NCBI RefSeq assembly: GCF_001039355.2 | Contig: NW_019775492.1 | Span: 91,090-152,922 of the forward strand | Length of the DNA: 61,833 nt | Origin: Lingula anatina | Taxonomy: Eukaryota > Brachiopoda > Lingulata > Lingulida > Lingulidae | Direction of reading: 5' to 3' | Shown: piece by piece, positions 48,301-59,735 of the stretch | Layout: each line of letters begins with the position of its first letter | Position numbering within the stretch: the stretch's first letter is position 1 | Translations under genes and position numbers: made by a program | Notes under the pieces: model-generated | What the model saw: the letters and a program-made list of their open reading frames with translations, nothing else | Database searches by the model: none | Told to the model about the DNA's origin: nothing

Positions 48301-50480
48301 ACAAAACTCTGTAGTCCCACTTGGCAAACGCAGGTTTGCCGTTCTCGAAGTCGATGATGGATGTCGGCTTGAAAGTTACCCTAGATATTAGAAAATACAA
48401 ATTGATGTTTATGTACAAAAGCAGTGGCGTAACTGCGAAATCTTTAATGCATAGGGTCTGTTGTATTGAAGTAATGACGAAATCAGTGTTAGGAAAGGAG
48501 TCTGTTCAACAAAATTACACTTTATTACGTCTGGGCATAGGACATGTTTCTTTGTTCGACTTGTGTGTTATATATATTATGCCTTACGTCGGTCACTCCT
48601 GACTTGTTGTGCCGACAGATTGTGTTTGTTATGACCATACATGTGACCTCTAATGTGTTAGGTGTGACAGGACATTCCTTACCTTTCCTGTGGTAACGCA
48701 CCACTGTACGCCTGGTACCGGGAAGTCCACTGCTGCGCAATTAACATCCTATCGGTAAAGTACATACAATGAATAATTTTTCTTCAAAGTATCAAATCGA
48801 CACTATTAGCAGTGACAGATGTTATAAGGTAAAAGACAGCCATTTATTTTTAAAATCTATCTTAGTAAGAAAAATAAAATCCGCATTGAAAGAATATAAA
48901 ATAACTGGACTATGGGAAAGATATCATGAATCAAGGTGTGTCATAAAGTCATAGTCATATATGAGTATCGTGGAAGTTAAATTTGAAAAATACTTACAAT
49001 ATGCGTTAGATTTATATTTGACACAAAATCAATTAATCCTCTTGGAATTTTGCATTTTTTTTTTTTTTTGAAAAATTAAACAAATTTACCCTTATAGCCA
49101 GTGTGTTCCCTACCCAAAAGTGTTGAGGACATTGTGATATGTTAATCCGTTTTCAAGTTCTAAGCATCCATTTTACCGTCGGGACAGCTATTCAATAGTA
49201 TCCATCTCTTACACGTATGTAACCTACAATTAAAAACTTAGAAATAAAGAAATGTGTTTAAAGGTTGTGATTTTGTCAGATTCACACTTACTGTGAATAA
49301 GGCAGTTTGTCGGTTCCTTGACTTTTCAACCATTTGCCTTCAAGGTAGCAAAGAACAGGTTTGAAGTACTTCCTGTAATCCCGCACTTTGTAGTTCTGGT
49401 CCCTCCAAGCTTTGAACCATTCTTTCATTTCTGCAATCTGTTCTGGTACAGTCTTTTTTGCAAGTACCTACACCAACAAAATGAATCCTGGTTCAACCAA
49501 CCTATCGAAACGCAGTGGCAGAAATTCAGCATTTTGCCTGAGCAATCTGCTTTATTTACAAGTACTCAGCATCGAGATACAAGTATAAAAATAAACTGAG
49601 GAATTTATTTTAAAAAGAAGAAAGTGTTTTTATCATCATCATTATCGAACTGTTTGCATATTTTTCAAACATGATTGATATGCACGATTCAGGCCCGTAG
49701 CCAGGGGGTGGGGGGTTCGGAGGTTCGAAAGAACCGCCCCTTCTGGTGGGAAAAGGTCCACTCTGGGTAAAATTTGATCTAGGTTCATGAAGTTTTTATT
49801 GAAAAATGTCCACTTTTTCAGAAAAAGAACCCCCCCCCTTTTGAAATAGCTACATACGGGCCTGCGATTTCAGATAACTTGTCCTATTAAGATTGAAAAA
49901 ATTATGTCAAGATAAAGGCCTCTATCGAACAAGATCTTTGGAAAGGTTAATAAGCTTATACTGTCTCTCCCTTTCTCCTATTGCGTTTGACAATCTTTCA
50001 GTGCATTTGAATCATCACCATGAACATATTCTGAATAACCTTATAACAATTACAAGCTTTTTTCGGCTCTATTGACCAACATAGTTCAGCTGCTATTGTT
50101 TGGCATTATTATTGTAGTCGATCCACTTGGCGTAATCAAGCCAACCTTTCTTTTCACTCACGGAGTGGACTGTTGCTGGGCAGGCGATTGCCTAATCACT
50201 TCATTTGACTACTACCGAAACTGCTACTTTTTTTTACAGAAAATATTGATAATTTTCATTATACGTACCTGTGGGGGCACGACGCCCAACGGCACCAGCT
50301 CCTTTGCGTGGAATGCTTTACTGGTGCGACTCGGCATCTTTAACTGATCTGAGAGCGTTCTGATGGGGAACTCGACGCCGTTCAGCACCGCGGACATACC
50401 GAACAATGAAAACAGGTTCCTCTGTGGTGGCCGGGGATAAGCGGCTCCGGCTGACCAAGTTAAGGTATGGGCTGAAACAT

Positions 50481-50515
<35 letters not shown>

Positions 50516-53500
50516 TTTTGAAAAATTCGATTTGTCTTCAGCAATGGCTTTAAATTTTTAAAAGTGAAGTTAGATTGTGATTCACGTTACAGAGCGAAGC
50601 ATCCGTTTTATCTTCTCTTTTTATTAGAAACGTCACCTTACCATCTAATGCTTAATCTGCGACATTTCCTCTACCATATCACGTTCCAAAGTCAAACAAG
50701 AACAGCAAACAATATCAGAATGAATTCCCATTCATTTCCAAAATTCATTTTTTTCTTCCTCTTTTCAGTTCATAAAATTTTATATTATATCAGTGTTATA
50801 TATATCAGGGGTGATTAACTTACTTGACGTATGATATGGTCTTGTCCCTATCGAACTCCATCTCGCCTGTTTTATTCCTGATCCTCCGTCTGTGCGTGCA
50901 CGTTCTTCTATGAACATCTGCTGAAGCTGAAGCTGACGCAGTACGATATCTACTTTCTGCGTCAGTGTTTTCAGCTTCTCCTCACAGACGGTAGGGGTCG
51001 CTGGTGCAGCGAATCCGTGGCTCACGAGAAATACGACCACTAGTGCTGTCAACACTTTCTACAAACAAAAATTAAAATACACTCTGTACAGATAGACAAA
51101 AATGCATACTCTACTTCGTCAAAGTTGGTCTTTGTAAACTGTTAACAAAGACTGTCTAATGCGTGTAACATGGTTTACAGTTTGTCATCATTGAATATTT
51201 TGAAGCACTCAAAACGAAAGTTAATATACAGTAATAAATGCATAATATTTGACGTATTTAGAAAAAATCTTGCCTCGCATTTTTCATTATGAACAATTGT
51301 AGTATCCAACTTAAGAAGTAAAAAGTTCAATAGTTGTGAGTTTTTATTTTTAATTTGTAATGAAAAACAAAGACATACTGTACACACAGACACATCAGTA
51401 TGCGGACTGACATTCAAGGCATAAGTAGCAAATTGTAACTTAGTCTTGTTGCAAGAAAAAGGTTTATCATTTAAGGAAAAAATGAGTGCTTCGTGTTGGA
51501 AATAAGCAAAAAAGAATTAGAGACGCAATGACGGGAAAAAAAGTGCCACTGAAACAGGATTTATTCCAATCGTTTTGGAATAAACTAGATTTCTTTCTTT
51601 CAACATTATATCTCTGTAACAGTATTCTTGTAAGCATCGAGGTTTTCGATACATAAAGGTCAACCTTTTTTATCCAATCTTATCAATGTAACAGGTCACC
51701 TTAACCATTTTAGTTTCTAAGATAGAACTTCGATTACCTTTCCAATCAAGGGGATTCTATAAGTAACTGATACTGTAAACCAAGACTGATTCCGATAAAT
51801 GTAGTACTGCGCATGTGAAGCAGGTAAGGTTACCTGCCCAGCGGCTCAGGTGTGCCGACAGGTGAGCCTTCATCAGCCTCGATAGCGCAGTAGGCAGCGC
51901 GTCAGTCTCATAATCATGAAAACACCTGGGAAATCTGAAGGTCGTGAGTTCGATCCTCACTCGGGGCATGTCTTTTTCATCCTGGGGGTGGTGAGGGGGG
52001 GGAGATTAAACAGAGGATATGTTTGATAAAATTTGTGTCAAGTTATTTACCGTATTAGGTTCACATTATCTGTGTGGCACGGTTTTCTTTTTTAAAATAA
52101 GGTTTGGCAGTTATCGGGCAAACGTCACCAAAATTTGCAAATAATAATAATAAAAACACAAAATAATTACCGTAAATGTGAGCCAATCATGCTGATTTTC
52201 GAAAGCAAACTGCCTCTGTACCAAACAAAGACGTACGGTAAATTTATAGTAAAACAAAGATACGGTTTGTAAGTAATGGGGCGAACGTTGTGTTGGACAG
52301 CGACGGCGACAGCGACGGCGACGGCGACATCGACGACGCGGACAGACAGACCAATCAGAATCAATATATAAAATTTGTTTTTGTGAGGAAAAAATAGAAC
52401 AGCCAACCCCAGGGACAGTTCTACACAGAGTAACTCTATATAATTCCGTTAGGCCAATGCACAGGCATAATGATACATGTACTAATAAGCCCACCAGTGC
52501 TGTAAGTTTAGCCTAGCATTGCCCCAGACCCCTCGCTCTAAATCTTCACTCCAATGGTCCAGAGGTACATACATTTAGCTAAAATTAAATTGTGAAAAAA
52601 GAAGCACTCACCCTCTAGGAACAGACCAACCCCCAGTCTCAGTATATAATTCCACATGGCCTAAGGATATCCACGATGAAAGGCACATCAACAGCGAAAG
52701 TTTCAACTTCCTCACTCATATTTATGTCCGAGGAGATATATAGGTAGGCCTACATGTAACTACATGTACAAACGCATGGACGGGTAGACGCGCATGATAA
52801 CATGATCCCCGGCTTCTGTCAGAAAAGTTGAAGAGTGGGGATAATAATAAGACCACCCCTATTCCTTACCGTCTGTGCAGGTTTTTGACAACAATCCTCA
52901 CAAAAATAGCTATGGCAGAGGTAGCTAGGGATTCTGGCTACTATTCATAACATTCGCCAAGGCCCTGAGAAAATACGTAAGCAGGCTACAGGCGTTAATT
53001 TAAAGGTACAATACCTAAGTTTGAAAATGTCTCAAAGTCATATGGTCTATATCTACCAATTCAACAAAAGTAATGCTATTTTTCCAATTCAGGACAAGTT
53101 GAACATTCAGAATATCTGAAGATATTTTTCGGGGTGAATATGTTTATAAACGTTTTTTTTTTTTCTCTCAGGTCGGCACGTAAATGTCTATTATACTAAA
53201 CGTTAATGTTTTAAGCTATTCCCTTTGTAGTTTAGAATAGGCAGCGGACAGTGCATTACAGCGCACTTTCTTTTGCCCGTGTTTGCTGATGGTCTACAGT
53301 GCCGCAGCATACCTATGTTGAGCAACGGAGCGTACGTGAGCGTGCAGGTGAAAAGCTTGATATGATTGGTTCACGCAGTTAACCATGTGATCTGTAGGTA
53401 TTGAATGGCGCTGTCCAGTTATACGCATGGGCAGATTTATTTTTTCTTAAAACCATTAAATTGATATTGAGATCGCACCTGTGATGTAAATTACTTAAGT

Positions 53501-54044
53501 CTATTAAGATTTCCTTGGGTGTAAATTAGGATTTGTCTCTTTAATGGACTGGGTTGCTCAGATGCGCTGCAATTTTCCAGAAGCCTCGATAGCGCAGTAG
53601 GCAGCGCGTCAGTCTCATAATCATGTAATGTCGGGAAATCTGAAGGTCGTGAGTTCGATCCTCACTCGGGGCAGTAACTTTTTCAATTTTTAAAATAATT
53701 ATTACGTGTTTTTGTTGTTTTTTTTATTTTAGTTACATTTCTTTTTTTTTTTTTTACTAAATAATTTTTTTCATTACTTGTAAGTCTACCTTGAAAAAAC
53801 ACTATATTATAAAATCAGTCAATAAATAAATAAACATGAAAGAAAGCCTTCTGTCTTTTGTTCCTCCAAAATCACAAATTCTACATTTTTTAACCATGGT
53901 CCATGATTTTCTTTAAAAAAGAAAAAAAGCAGTATCACAAAAATATCCACAAGCAGAATAAATTCAGTACAACACCTTCTTAATAGGAAGTAAATCATTG
54001 AAATTTTTGAATTATTCAGCTACAACACACAGACGACTCACCAT
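45392..54044 (-). CDS. Secreted protein of unrecognised family, copy 4, divergent (12 exons, complete)
   Basis: Minus-strand exons: 54044-54042 (ATG only), 51058-50824, 50471-50269, 49467-49292, 48748-48683, 48380-48186, 48003-47909, 47701-47613, 47230-47108, 46795-46636, 46275-46151, 45637-45392; 571 residues. The signal peptide is MKVLTALVVVFLVSHGFA. The dibasic EKRAV after the signal is missing (APATPTVCEEKL instead). Exon 3 is strongly diverged (only SAVLNGVEF and VPPQ are clearly shared), as are exons 5 and 10-11 in part, while exon 4 contains 114 bases identical to copy 3. The sequon in exon 11 is NGT rather than NST. The five cysteines of the other copies are kept. Intron 1 is about 3 kb, against 0.4-0.6 kb in the others, and carries two plus-strand tRNA genes. 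Likely the oldest lineage in the cluster, possibly with a distinct role. Confidence 0.9.
49690..49864. mobile_element. MITE family 2, copy 3
   Basis: CAGGCCCGTAGCCAG at the left and TACGGGCCTG at the right enclose an interior like that of 13085-13250 (GGTCCACTCTGGGTAAAATT). It lies in intron 3 of copy 4. Confidence 0.85.
50480..50519. repeat. ATTT tetranucleotide microsatellite, intron 2 of copy 4
   Basis: About 10 TTTA units, 9 bases upstream of the exon 3 acceptor on the coding strand. Confidence 0.9.
51876..51968 (+). tRNA. tRNA-Met (CAU), elongator type, with a 20-base intron
   Basis: The acceptor stem GCCTCGA pairs with TCGGGGC, the discriminator is A, the D arm is AGCGCAGTAGGCAGCGCG and the anticodon stem is TCAGT/TCTGA. 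The loop CTCATAA carries anticodon CAT. The intron of 20 bases sits after position 37, the canonical place. The T arm GTGAGTTCGATCCTCAC includes a B-box. TTTTT follows at 51971, fitting RNA polymerase III termination. It matches vertebrate elongator tRNA-Met apart from a few bases. It lies antisense in intron 1 of copy 4. Confidence 0.95.
53583..53673 (+). tRNA. tRNA-Met (CAU), second copy, with an 18-base intron
   Basis: The mature sequence appears identical to the gene at 51876. The intron differs (ATCATGTAATGTCGGGAA, 18 bases), as do the flanks outside the gene. A TTTTT terminator starts 6 bases after the 3' end. It lies on the plus strand in the same intron of copy 4. Confidence 0.95.
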
Positions 54045-54095
54045 TTTGCCCTAACGCTGTACTGGTTTACTACGTGCAAGAAGACCCCACTGTCC

Positions 54096-54105
54096 GCTTT
54101 TTATC
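54096..54105 (-). promoter_or_regulatory. TATA-like box of copy 4 (GATAAAAAGCGG)
   Basis: The minus-strand box lies about 55 bases before the ATG, almost the same word as in copy 3. The conserved upstream block of copies 1-3 is not recognisable further upstream. Confidence 0.6.
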
Positions 54106-56919
54106 AAAATTAGTGACTGTAACATCCCAACTTGGAATAAGAACGAGTGGGCGAGTTTCGCAGCGTCAACTAGGGTGTCGTGATAAAGTGCTCCCTTATC
54201 AGTCTTAAACTCGCGTCTTGTGTTTCAAGACACACCATAAGAGAAAGACCTCTTATAAAAAAATCGCATAAAAACTGATTTTTCCGTCGATGAACCTTAC
54301 ATATTATGGTAAGATTTTTAAACTGAAGCGATTTATGTAATTATGTTAAGTTACCGACAGAAGCGAGACATTATTTATGTTTTAATTTATCATTACGGCT
54401 ATAATTATTCTTTTTTGTAGTTACATTAAGTCTTTTATCTACTTTTCTTTGTCTCCCCACCTTAGCAAAATCGTTGATCAGCGGTTTGAACTAACAAATA
54501 AAGCAGTTATCTAAGGAGAAAGAGAAAACTGCCTATGATGAACACTACTTCGAAAATAGTGTAGGCTTAGGGATATGATGATTGTGATCACGATGCAGAC
54601 GATAGCTTGGTCGCACCTGTCATTTCACAGTGCTGATAGTGTTCATCAGTAAGCCAGTGGACAGGTTTTCGGACAAAGTCAAACCTTGGACTTCGAACTT
54701 GACAGGGGACAGAGGTTAGATGCTGATTGCAAATAGGGAAAAGAACGCTGTTATCTCCTTAAAGAAATATTAAAATAAAGTGAATAAAAGAAACACTGAA
54801 AATTTAAACATTGATCTAGTAATTCAAAACTTAAATAAGATGGGAGGATGAGTGAATGAGTCTTATAAAATATCTTACATTTATAAAAAGAACACGGGTC
54901 CTGAATTACTGTTGGAAATCTCAGAAATGCTCCTTACTTGCATAAGCTTCTTCTTGCTCTTCTGTAAAGCGAGGGGTTTTTGGATCTATTTTTGTCCAAA
55001 AACTTGGAAAAAACTTGGAAGAAAACCCCCGTCTACCTTGCACCCGCCTTACCGCAGTTGGTAGAGCGGAGAACTGCAGTGGAAAATTTCAGATATCCTC
55101 AGGTCGCTGGTTCAACTCCGGCTCGCTCGATGATTTTTTTTTCTTATTTTAAAATGTGAGCGACATGAATTAAGGAGAAGTATGCGCCAATACACATAAA
55201 AGTGCTAGAAATTGTTTTATGGAGCATCACGAATGTAAGTATCAAAACGACAATGGAATAATAATTAATATTTTAGGGAAGTTAAGGGATTAAAATACCA
55301 GAATTTGATAGGCTAAATTTAGCTGACCACATTGGTCTTTGTCAAAATTTAGACGAATCTTTGGCAAGAAGATTGGCGTGATTGAGGATTGTGGCAACAA
55401 AGACATTTGCCTCTTTCGTTATTACGATCCGAGCTAGAATTCTGGCATTCAGAGAATTAATGTGATTTACTCAGGTTAAGCGTACTTGATTTTGATGTTT
55501 TTTTTTTTTTTTTTTTTTTTATTCCATCACCAATGCTTACTTCACAAATCATCTCAACGTTTTGGGGTAAATTCTTTACACAACGTTTACTTAGGGAGTT
55601 AGTTTTTCAAAAGGTATCTTTCTACGTATAAAATGTCCCAAAGTCATACTTTCCAAGCCTACATGCCAGGCAAAGCTGTAATTTATCTTTCCAATGCAGA
55701 CCTTAAAAACGTAAACACCCTGCAAACAGGAGTACCTTATGTCCATATTTCTCAAATATACCGGAGGGTCTGAAGGTTATGGGAAACTTTTAAGAGCTAA
55801 CTTATTACAAATACGACATAAAGCGTCGAGTCCATGGGGCAGGTCGAACAATGATTTAGGAGTAGAAAATATGATTTTTATATCAAGATAGACGGAGGGC
55901 AAATCCCGGATAGGAAAGTGTACGTAAAGTTGTCTGATCCTTTAAGTGATCGCCAATATTATTAAGGCCGAATTTGCGTTATTAATATGGGTCCATTTAG
56001 TTAATTTAAAAAAAAAAAAAAAAAAACAGAGAGTCACCATGAGATTAAGAGATTAAAATGCAGCTTTTTCATTATTCGTACCTAAGATTGAAATTTAAAT
56101 GTATAGGTAGGGCGGGGTAGAGGCCTTGGTTGACACTTCAAAAAAATCAAAGGATGGCAAACGCACTGTTACTCTTGACCGCGATTACGTTCACAATATG
56201 CTTTCAGTCCAGTCGTCCACTCCTTCCTTTTTAAACCACTGCAGTTCTTCGCCGTGACGTTTTCTCTTGCATTTCTATGGTCTCAAGATCAATGTTTGAT
56301 GTGAAAAGTTTTTTTTTTCTTTACACATTCCTTTTCTATATTGCACAACTCCGTGATCTGAACACGATTAACGGCGCTCTTTGGGATGAAAACGCGCTTC
56401 CTCCAGATTTTTTTTTACAGTGCTATGCAAAGTATTTTTTCAATGCTATGCAAAAAACTTCATTGAAAATACCTAGCAAGAAATAACACGGGCAAGCTTC
56501 AGAAAAATTAAATGTATAAATAGAAACGAACAATAATGCCATCCATGATCACCACATTGCTGGACATAACATTTAATTACACTTCAATATATGTAGCAAA
56601 CAGCAGTATTTTCTGCCATTGTCAGTTTGCAAAAGTTGTGTATTTTGACCATTTCTGTGTTTTTGTGCTCCTCCCACCTGCTCACACCAAAGAATTCTAT
56701 TAAAGCTACTTATTTTATTTTATTTTTAGAATTTTACCATTATATCTTATTCAACAGCCACAAGGAAATACCTTGACGTTCACAAAGGATAAAACGTCCT
56801 TGAAGATTTTAATCTTGAAATATCTTTAAATGTAAAACTGTTATGGAAAGTATATAAAAAATAATCAATGAAAACACCACATATTCTGTGGACTGAAAGT
56901 TGGCTACAACTAGATACTA
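54106..56919. other. Gene-poor stretch between copy 4 and MRPS2
   Basis: Apart from a tRNA-Tyr-like sequence (55044-55130) I see no gene. There is a T run at 55498-55520 and an A run near 56010. The right end is the 3' flank of MRPS2. Confidence 0.6.
55044..55130 (+). pseudogene. Degenerate tRNA-Tyr-like sequence
   Basis: The D arm (CCGCAGTTGGTAGAGCGG), the T arm (GCTGGTTCAACTCCGGC) and the sequence AGGTCGCTGG match eukaryotic tRNA-Tyr, with a 13-base intron-like insert. The anticodon position reads GCA instead of GTA. The 5' acceptor arm (CCCGCCT) does not pair with the 3' arm (TCGCTCG), and the anticodon stem has a mismatch. A T run follows. Confidence 0.7.
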
Positions 56920-58480
56920 TTATTTAGATCCCTTTTTTTGGATAAATGTAGGCTTCTTCTTCTGAGGTTTGTCAGGGACATTACCAGAACCACCTACAGA
57001 CTTTGTTGCAGTTTTCTCTAATTTCTCTGAAGTCTGAACCTCCTCCACCTTTTTGGTTTTCTCTCTCTCTTCCATTTGGTCCAGTGCCAGTTTTCTGGCC
57101 TGCTTACCACGCCAGATTGCAATCTTATACAATGATAGCAAATAATGCACTGAGGAGGGCGTGTCATCATTGGCTGGGACAGGAAAACTGATTAACCTTG
57201 GGTCACAATTCGTATCCACTACCCCTGAGGTGGGTATCATAAACTTGGAGCACTCAATGATGGCCCTGTGTGGAGAAGCTGCAAAGTTCTGTGTTTGTAA
57301 AAATATAACAAGGTCTGGCAGCCTGTAGTCGAAACGAGTCCTGTTTGTTAAAGTTCCACCTCTCCAGTATCGACAGTGGGCATACTCTTTCACATCAAGG
57401 GCTGCCTTTTCCACAGAAGCAATGAACTCGGCCCTGCGCGTCATGAACATGATAATGCCACCCCGGTACGCGACATGTGCAGTAAAATTTAAAGCACGTC
57501 GCAGCAATGGTTTGGTAGCATTCAGATCAATGACGTCCATTCCCAACCTCGTGCCATAGATGTAGTTTGTCATGAAGCGGTTTCGGACTTTCTTCTTGTG
57601 GCCCAGATGCACTCTTGCCTTGAACATGTCCTCTATGGAGAGCAACTCGTTCATACAGAAGTAGTCTGGATGCTTCAGTGGATCAACCAGGAGGCTTTGT
57701 GATGGCCGTTTTATATCTAGAATAAAGATAGTTGGTAAGCAATTGAAGTTAAGGGTAAAATCCAAGTGAATAGCCCTAATGATTGTCAGCTCTAGTGCTG
57801 TAATGAATATGATGGCGTGTTCACAACCAACTTGATCCAAGGACTAACTGATCTGCAGGTTTGTTTGATTTTTTAATTGTTTTAGAAAGGATGCCTAGCA
57901 AGAAGGGCATCGGCTTAGATGTATGGACTTGCCCCTGCATTTCTCACAGCTGTAAATCATATGTTATCACCACTTAACACTACTTATTTTGGATTTGAAA
58001 CCAATATCTGTAATTAAATCTGTTTTTCATATTTGTAGCCGTTTCATCAAATGAAAGATAATCAAAGGTTGCCTTCTTGATGTATTGCATATTAGGTAAC
58101 TGTTTGTGCCATTTCATAGGTTGATAATAATCACTAACAAAATGAAAAAAGAACATTATGTTTGAAAATAAATTATAATTAAATTATAATTCAGAGATCT
58201 CTAGAAACAAATCTCATTATCTGTCACTGAGAGAAAGGTGTTAAGGTCATAAAATTACCTCCAGTATCAGTAGATCCATCCAGCTTTTGAGCAGGAAGTG
58301 GGGCAGAGGAGAGACACCTGGTCGCTACATAGGAAACACGCCATGGTGCTAAAGAAGGAAGATATGAATAAAAAAACACCCTTTCTCTATCCTTCCCTAA
58401 AAATATTACAACCGTTTACATAAAATAAAACTCACTTCCAGTTGATAATTTGCTGAAGCTAAGTGCACTAGTAACTCAGT

Positions 58481-58515
<35 letters not shown>

Positions 58516-59735
58516 ATGACTGCATTCCCATAAACCCATCACACTAGCTGGATCATTTTAACACAGCAGCCCTTGCTTAAGTGCTTTCAGTGTTATCAGT
58601 TTGATTGCCCGACTATTGTTAATTACCCTGTAGCAGCTTGAGTAGGAGAGCCAGACATTTAAGCTCCTTACACTGAATGCAATTTGGTGAGAAACTCCCC
58701 AGAGTTAAATCAATCCATCTAGTATGATGGGTTTATGGGAACAGTCCCTTAAATTCTCACTAAGTTGGTCAATATAATTATAACTGAATTCAGCCAATCT
58801 CACATCTACTAGCTGCAGACTGGGGAAAACTTTGGAGGTACAGAAGCTCCAGAGGACCTGCAAGAAATCTACGGGTCCTCCTAATTCTGTTTGTTAGTTT
58901 CCTTTAGTTGGCGTTTACATATGATATATTTTTATGTATTGAATTTTTACATAAACCTTGCTGGTCCAGAGGGAATCTTGCCAGCCCCTCTGGCTTTTTA
59001 GGTGGTTGTGACTGGTCAGACCAGTAGTTTCCCCTTGTCTGCTAGTTGATGTTCAATATAGATGCATCTGTTACAATCAAATATGTCTGTACTGTTTTGA
59101 ATCATGTATATAAAATGTACAGGTCATCAGTTTTTATAAAATATAATTTTGATTATATGCCAAAGAGTGCTTGCATGACAAACCACTTGTAACAGTTAAA
59201 TACTCTCAAGCAGAACATCAAAGCATATAATCTGCAAGTGAAGGTCTTCAGCGATATGCTTTGATAAACAAAATAGTGTTCCAATACAATAATTTTATAA
59301 GAAAATCATATTGCAATAAATAAATAATTATAATTCCCCATGATCACAGTTTGCTCCCCATCTCTTATATATGGCATTCGGTGACTGAACCAGTGATTTA
59401 ACTTCCAACTTGTACTAGCACTGCTAAAAAATACTGATCAGAGAAATGTGTCACCCCCGGGTTGTAGAGTATCATAAATACACCTAAGATTACCTTCGCT
59501 ATCGATGTACTATAAATTATCAAATCAAAATCACGTTTCATTTGCATCTACCACTGTGCCAAACACCCACGAGTCTAGTGAGCCTTCAAAAGGTAGCTAA
59601 ACGTATAGTCTGGTAGTATTACAAAAGCAAAAGACAAAAACGAAGCTATGAACCTTGACTGCTGAATTATACGCAAGTATAACATGTTGAAAGCAGCTTG
59701 AACTTACAGTGTCGAGACAGCATGAGGGCGGCCAT
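56920..59735 (-). CDS. MRPS2: Mitochondrial small-subunit ribosomal protein uS2m, three exons, complete
   Basis: Coding exons are 59735-59708, 58348-58259 and 57716-56920 (minus strand); phases close to 304 residues (human MRPS2 296). The N-terminus MAALMLSRHSPWRVSYVATR is basic and hydrophobic, typical of a mitochondrial import sequence. The S2 core includes ARVHLGHKKKVRNRFMTNYI, GTRLGMDVIDLNATKPLLRR and AAYRGG-like AHVAYRGGIIMFMTRRAEF. The motifs LPDLVIFL and a GVVDTNCDPRLISFPVPAND loop followed by SVHYLLSLY mark the uS2 family. The C-terminus is a lysine-rich tail. The protein belongs to the small mitochondrial ribosomal subunit. The first ATG has a strong context (AAAATGGCC). The 57-mer-scale introns seen elsewhere are absent; here introns are 542 and 1359 bases. 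Confidence 0.95.
58480..58511. repeat. Poly-T run in intron 1 of MRPS2
   Basis: About 31 consecutive T. Confidence 0.9.

Noticed and set aside
52111-52494. 127-codon minus-strand frame with an arginine-rich run
   Set aside because: The run comes from a GCGACG simple repeat in intron 1 of copy 4.
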